In this document: positions 61,588 through 64,000 of the stretch, piece by piece
How the letters are laid out: each line of letters starts with the position of its first letter
Position numbering within the stretch: position 1 is the stretch's first letter
DNA from: an uncultured Lachnospiraceae bacterium
GTDB taxonomy: Bacteria > Bacillota > Clostridia > Lachnospirales > Lachnospiraceae
Assembly: GCA_910586555.1 (NCBI GenBank)
Contig: CAJUJY010000007.1
Location: 29,957 to 93,956, forward strand
Reading direction: 5' to 3'
DNA: 64,000 nucleotides
Translations under genes and position numbers: made by a program
The notes under the pieces: generated by a model
Told to the model about the DNA's origin: nothing
Seen by the model: only the letters and a program-made list of their open reading frames with translations
The model's database searches: none

Positions 61588-62103
61588 TTACTGTTTTGCA
61601 TCAAACCCTTGCCCGTTATAACCGGCAGTATAACTGTTTGTTGCATTACGGTTATAGTTATTGTTCCCTGGTGACATCCGTGTACTCTGAATAAAGTTCA
61701 TATTAAACTCTATCATTTCAAGGGAATTTTCAATTAAATCTTTATTTCTCTCATTAACCTCCACAAGCCGCCTCATAGTAGTTCTAAGCGAATCATGAAG
61801 GGCTGCAAGTGTCTTTTTTTCTTCTGGCTGCCTTGCCAGAAGTTTTGTAAGTGATGTAAGGTCAAGTTCTGCCGGGGTCTTATTAAGGACTATTCCTATA
61901 TTCTTAATAACCTCTTCCCTTTTATGCCCGATGGCTCCCGCCCTGTCCATTAAAAGCTGTTCCTGTGCAGTAACCTTTTTAAGCTCTTCCAGGTCATTTT
62001 TTATAAGTACCTTTGTCTTTCTCTCAGATACAGGGACAAGCTCTTCATAGACCGCTTTTTCTGCATTAAGTGTACCAATAAGTTCTTCAATTAAACTAGC
62101 CAT
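61588..62103 (-). CDS. flgN: FlgN family flagellar export chaperone
   Basis: A 171-residue helical protein (SLIEELIGTLNAEKAVYEELVPVSERKTKVLIKNDLEELKKVTAQEQLLMDRAGAIGHKREEVIKNIG) that fits the FlgN domain. The C-terminal 30 residues are Asn/Tyr/Gly-rich and probably unstructured. FlgN delivers FlgK and FlgL to the export gate, and the gene stands between flgM and the flgK genes as usual in Firmicutes. GAGGG precedes the ATG. Confidence 0.9.
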   Translation of the reverse strand: MASLIEELIGTLNAEKAVYEELVPVSERKTKVLIKNDLEELKKVTAQEQLLMDRAGAIGHKREEVIKNIGIVLNKTPAELDLTSLTKLLARQPEEKKTLAALHDSLRTTMRRLVEVNERNKDLIENSLEMIEFNMNFIQSTRMSPGNNNYNRNATNSYTAGYNGQGFDAKQ

Positions 62104-62116
62104 TTTAATCCCTCAT

Positions 62117-62395
62117 CTATAAAATGGAATCGAAATACCTGCTAACCATCTTATCTGCTATTTCCTGTGCAGATACATTATATGTGCCAGTGGCAAGTGC
62201 ATTTTTTATCTGGGAAATTCTATCTTCCCTTATATCAGGTGAGGTTTTAATTGCCATTTTAGCTGTCTGGTAATCTTTACCCATTTTTGAAACCTCATAT
62301 TTATCCTGTATATCTGCACTGCTGGTTTCCTTAGCCTTTTTTGGCTTAGTTGCCTGGTATAACTGGTTCACTTTATTAATAGCGTCTATTCTCAT
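62117..62395 (-). CDS. flgM: Anti-sigma-28 factor FlgM
   Basis: It has 92 residues, MRIDAINKVNQLYQATKPKKAKETSS with the Firmicutes FlgM start, and the sigma-binding C-terminal half DIREDRISQIKNALATGTYNVSAQEIADKMVSRYFD. It holds sigma-28 until the hook is complete. AGGTGG precedes the ATG. A consensus sigma-28 promoter lies 78 bases upstream, so the anti-sigma factor is under control of its own target. Confidence 0.95.
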   Translation of the reverse strand: MRIDAINKVNQLYQATKPKKAKETSSADIQDKYEVSKMGKDYQTAKMAIKTSPDIREDRISQIKNALATGTYNVSAQEIADKMVSRYFDSIL

Positions 62396-62472
62396 AAAAC
62401 CACCACCTAAATCTTACACATCCATTAATACTGTTTCTGCATATGCAGTTTAAATTTTATGTTTCATAATAT

Positions 62473-62500
62473 TTATCGGTAGTATCTTGTTTTACTTTAG
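62473..62500 (-). promoter_or_regulatory. Sigma-28 promoter of the flgM operon
   Basis: CTAAA (62500-62496), 15 bases, ACCGATAA (62480-62473) on the minus strand. Only the first base of the -10 differs from the consensus GCCGATAA. The -35 overlaps the TAA stop of the gene at 62497. Confidence 0.85.
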
Positions 62501-63759
62501 TAGTTTTTCAAAATTTCGCAAAAATCAAATGTTGCAAAATAATCCGCTGGTGTTTCAGCCCTTCTTATCATTTGTACGCTTCCGTCTTCTTTAAGAAGGA
62601 GTTCTGCTGACTTAAGTTTTCCATTATAATTATAACCCATTGAAAAACCATGTGCACCTGTATCATGTATAAATAAATAATCACCTGTTTTTATTCCAGG
62701 TAACATTCTGTCTATTGCAAATTTATCATTATTTTCGCAAAGCGAACCTGTTATATCATATTTGTGGCTGCATGGTTCATTTTCCTTGCCAAGTACTGTT
62801 ATATGGTGGTATGCACCATACATTGCAGGACGCATAAGGTTTACAGCACATGCATCAACACCAATATATTCTTTGTATATATGTTTTTCATGTATTGCTT
62901 TAGTTACAAGGCCACCATAAGGCCCAAGCATAAAACGGCCAAGTTCTGTAAATATAGAAACATCTCCAAGACCTGCTGGCACAAGGATTTCTTCAAATTT
63001 CTTTCTTACACCCTCCCCAATTACTGCAATATCATTTGGTTCTTCATCTGGTTTATAAGGTATTCCTACACCACCTGAAAGGTTTATAAAGGATATGTCT
63101 GTACCTGTTTTTTCTTTTACTTCTGCTGCAAGCCTGAATAAAATACCTGCAAGTTCCGGGTAATACCCGTTTGTTACAGTATTGCTTGCAAGAAATGAAT
63201 GTATTCCAAACTTTTTTACACCTTTTGCTTTAAGCCTTGTTACAGCTTCTATAAGCTGTTCTTTTGTCATTCCATATTTAGCATCACCTGGGTTGTCCAT
63301 TATATCTGTACCCATTTTAAAAACACCACCTGGGTTGTAACGGCAGAATATTGTATCTGGTATGCCCGCTGTTTCTTCAAGAAAATCTATATGTGTAATA
63401 TCATCAAGGTTTATATATGCACCAAGCTCTTTAGCTTTTTTATACTCACAGGCAGGTGTCACATTTGATGAAAACATAATATCAGTACCCGTAAAGCCAC
63501 ATGCTTCTGACATCATAAGTTCTGTAAGGGAAGAACAGTCAGTGCCACAGCCCTCTTCCTTAAGTATTTTTAAAATAAACGGGTTAGGTGTTGCCTTAAC
63601 TGCAAAATATTCACGGAACCCCTTATTCCATGAAAAAGCAGCCTTAAGGTGCCGGGCATTTTCACGTATAGCCTTTTCATCATAAATATGGAAAGGTGTT
63701 GGATATGTTTTAACAATTTCTTCAACTTTCTCCTTTGTTACAAATGGTATTTTATTCAT
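62497..63759 (-). CDS. lysA: Diaminopimelate decarboxylase family enzyme
   Basis: A 420-residue fold-type III PLP enzyme. YFAVKATPNPFILKIL contains the PLP lysine, LNLSGGVGIPYKPDE-type glycine loop residues occur at INLSGGVGIPYKP, and ITGSLCENNDKFAIDRMLP carries the catalytic Cys of the second subunit. Length fits LysA, which makes lysine from meso-diaminopimelate. Relatives that act on other amino acids or in peptidoglycan-linked pathways share these motifs, so the substrate is probable, not certain. AAGGAAG precedes the ATG. It is not part of a lysine operon here; the flgM promoter sits over its stop codon. Confidence 0.88.
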   Translation of the reverse strand: MNKIPFVTKEKVEEIVKTYPTPFHIYDEKAIRENARHLKAAFSWNKGFREYFAVKATPNPFILKILKEEGCGTDCSSLTELMMSEACGFTGTDIMFSSNVTPACEYKKAKELGAYINLDDITHIDFLEETAGIPDTIFCRYNPGGVFKMGTDIMDNPGDAKYGMTKEQLIEAVTRLKAKGVKKFGIHSFLASNTVTNGYYPELAGILFRLAAEVKEKTGTDISFINLSGGVGIPYKPDEEPNDIAVIGEGVRKKFEEILVPAGLGDVSIFTELGRFMLGPYGGLVTKAIHEKHIYKEYIGVDACAVNLMRPAMYGAYHHITVLGKENEPCSHKYDITGSLCENNDKFAIDRMLPGIKTGDYLFIHDTGAHGFSMGYNYNGKLKSAELLLKEDGSVQMIRRAETPADYFATFDFCEILKNY

Positions 63760-64000
63760 TTACATTCTTCCTTCCTGTTTGTATATTTTAAAATAATACT
63801 TCTAAATAAACCGCTGTGATTTTACCATATATGATGTGGAATTTCAATATTTCTTTTTATGTACACCACATATGTTTCATAAACTTTCAATTATGTGTAA
63901 ACAAAAGATAATTTATAGTTACCCTGCATTGGAGGTTGTATATAATAAATGCTGTGTACATGCAGCAGTTTTATATATTTTCTGTAGCAGGCACGTTCCC
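63760..64000. other. Upstream region of lysA, no gene visible
   Basis: This AT-rich stretch up to the window end holds no open frame of note and no lysine riboswitch that I can recognise. A small hairpin GCTG/CAGC lies near 63951-63966. Confidence 0.4.

Noticed and set aside
63760..64000. Lysine riboswitch before lysA
   Set aside because: No multi-helix junction or conserved purine-rich core can be found, and the leader is too short and AT-rich.

Overview
The window is a low-GC Firmicutes chromosome segment, most likely from a motile, spore-forming member of the Lachnospiraceae (Clostridia). The reasons are the sporulation genes gpr and spoIIP, a Gram-positive FliW/CsrA flagellin control module, a CIRCE-controlled groESL operon, a Firmicutes-type LexA box before uvrA, DUF2225/DUF6062-type small proteins, AAGGAGG-type ribosome binding sites and strongly AT-rich spacers. 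The genus cannot be fixed from the sequence alone. Nearly all genes lie on the minus strand; the plus strand holds rpsT, a dCMP deaminase, a decayed ATPase gene, a TnpB element and a DUF6062 gene.

Layout: 1-4137, the 5' part of a very large Ig-like (Big_2) surface protein. 4287-12334, yebC followed by a GH43 xylosidase stump, then a uvrA-yfbR-carbamoyltransferase operon (LexA box in front), then gpr-spoIIP. 12424-12850, rpsT with promoter, leader hairpin and terminator. 12927-19551, two secreted BspA-type leucine-rich-repeat proteins flanking a dCMP deaminase. 19825-26361, an amidase, guaB with a structured leader, a small membrane protein, an acyltransferase and groEL/groES. 26637-28418, a secreted protein with two cohesin-like modules. 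29022-32127, an AAA-ATPase/PD-(D/E)XK gene broken by a nonsense codon, a TnpB-only IS605-type insertion and a frameshift, and carrying a 75-nt palindromic in-frame insert. 32230-36436, DUF6062, DUF2225, glnS and a BlaI-type repressor. 37003-49604, a flagellin glycosylation locus: NeuB-like synthase, CMP-sugar synthetase, two paralogous glycosyltransferases, a Maf-glycosyltransferase fusion and a Maf protein. 49702-62500, the late flagellar genes fliC, fliT-like, fliS, fliD, flaG, csrA, fliW, flgL, two flgK paralogues, flgN and flgM. 62497-63759, a diaminopimelate-decarboxylase-type enzyme.

The flagellar part reads as one regulatory circuit. FlgM holds sigma-28 in check. Three sites close to the sigma-28 consensus (TAAA-N15-GCCGATAA) stand before flgM, flaG-fliD and fliC. 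The fliC leader carries a hairpin with GGA in its loop plus a GGA in the Shine-Dalgarno, the arrangement expected for CsrA repression relieved by FliW. The glycosylation cluster directly downstream of fliC probably decorates flagellin with a nonulosonic acid.

The most interesting unexplained structure is a family of modular palindromic intergenic repeats, about 140-190 bp when complete. Copies lie at 15700-15843, 23917-24053 and 36470-36658, with partial or decayed copies at 25950, 32949, 38686, 43628 and 59372. Two closing stems show compensatory base changes between copies, so the fold itself is under selection or is copied as such. Other points of note are the in-frame 75-nt palindromic insert, a 406-bp identical tract shared by two glycosyltransferase genes, a 17-bp tandem repeat ten bases upstream of the CMP-sugar synthetase, a structured guaB leader, and a probable ATT start codon.
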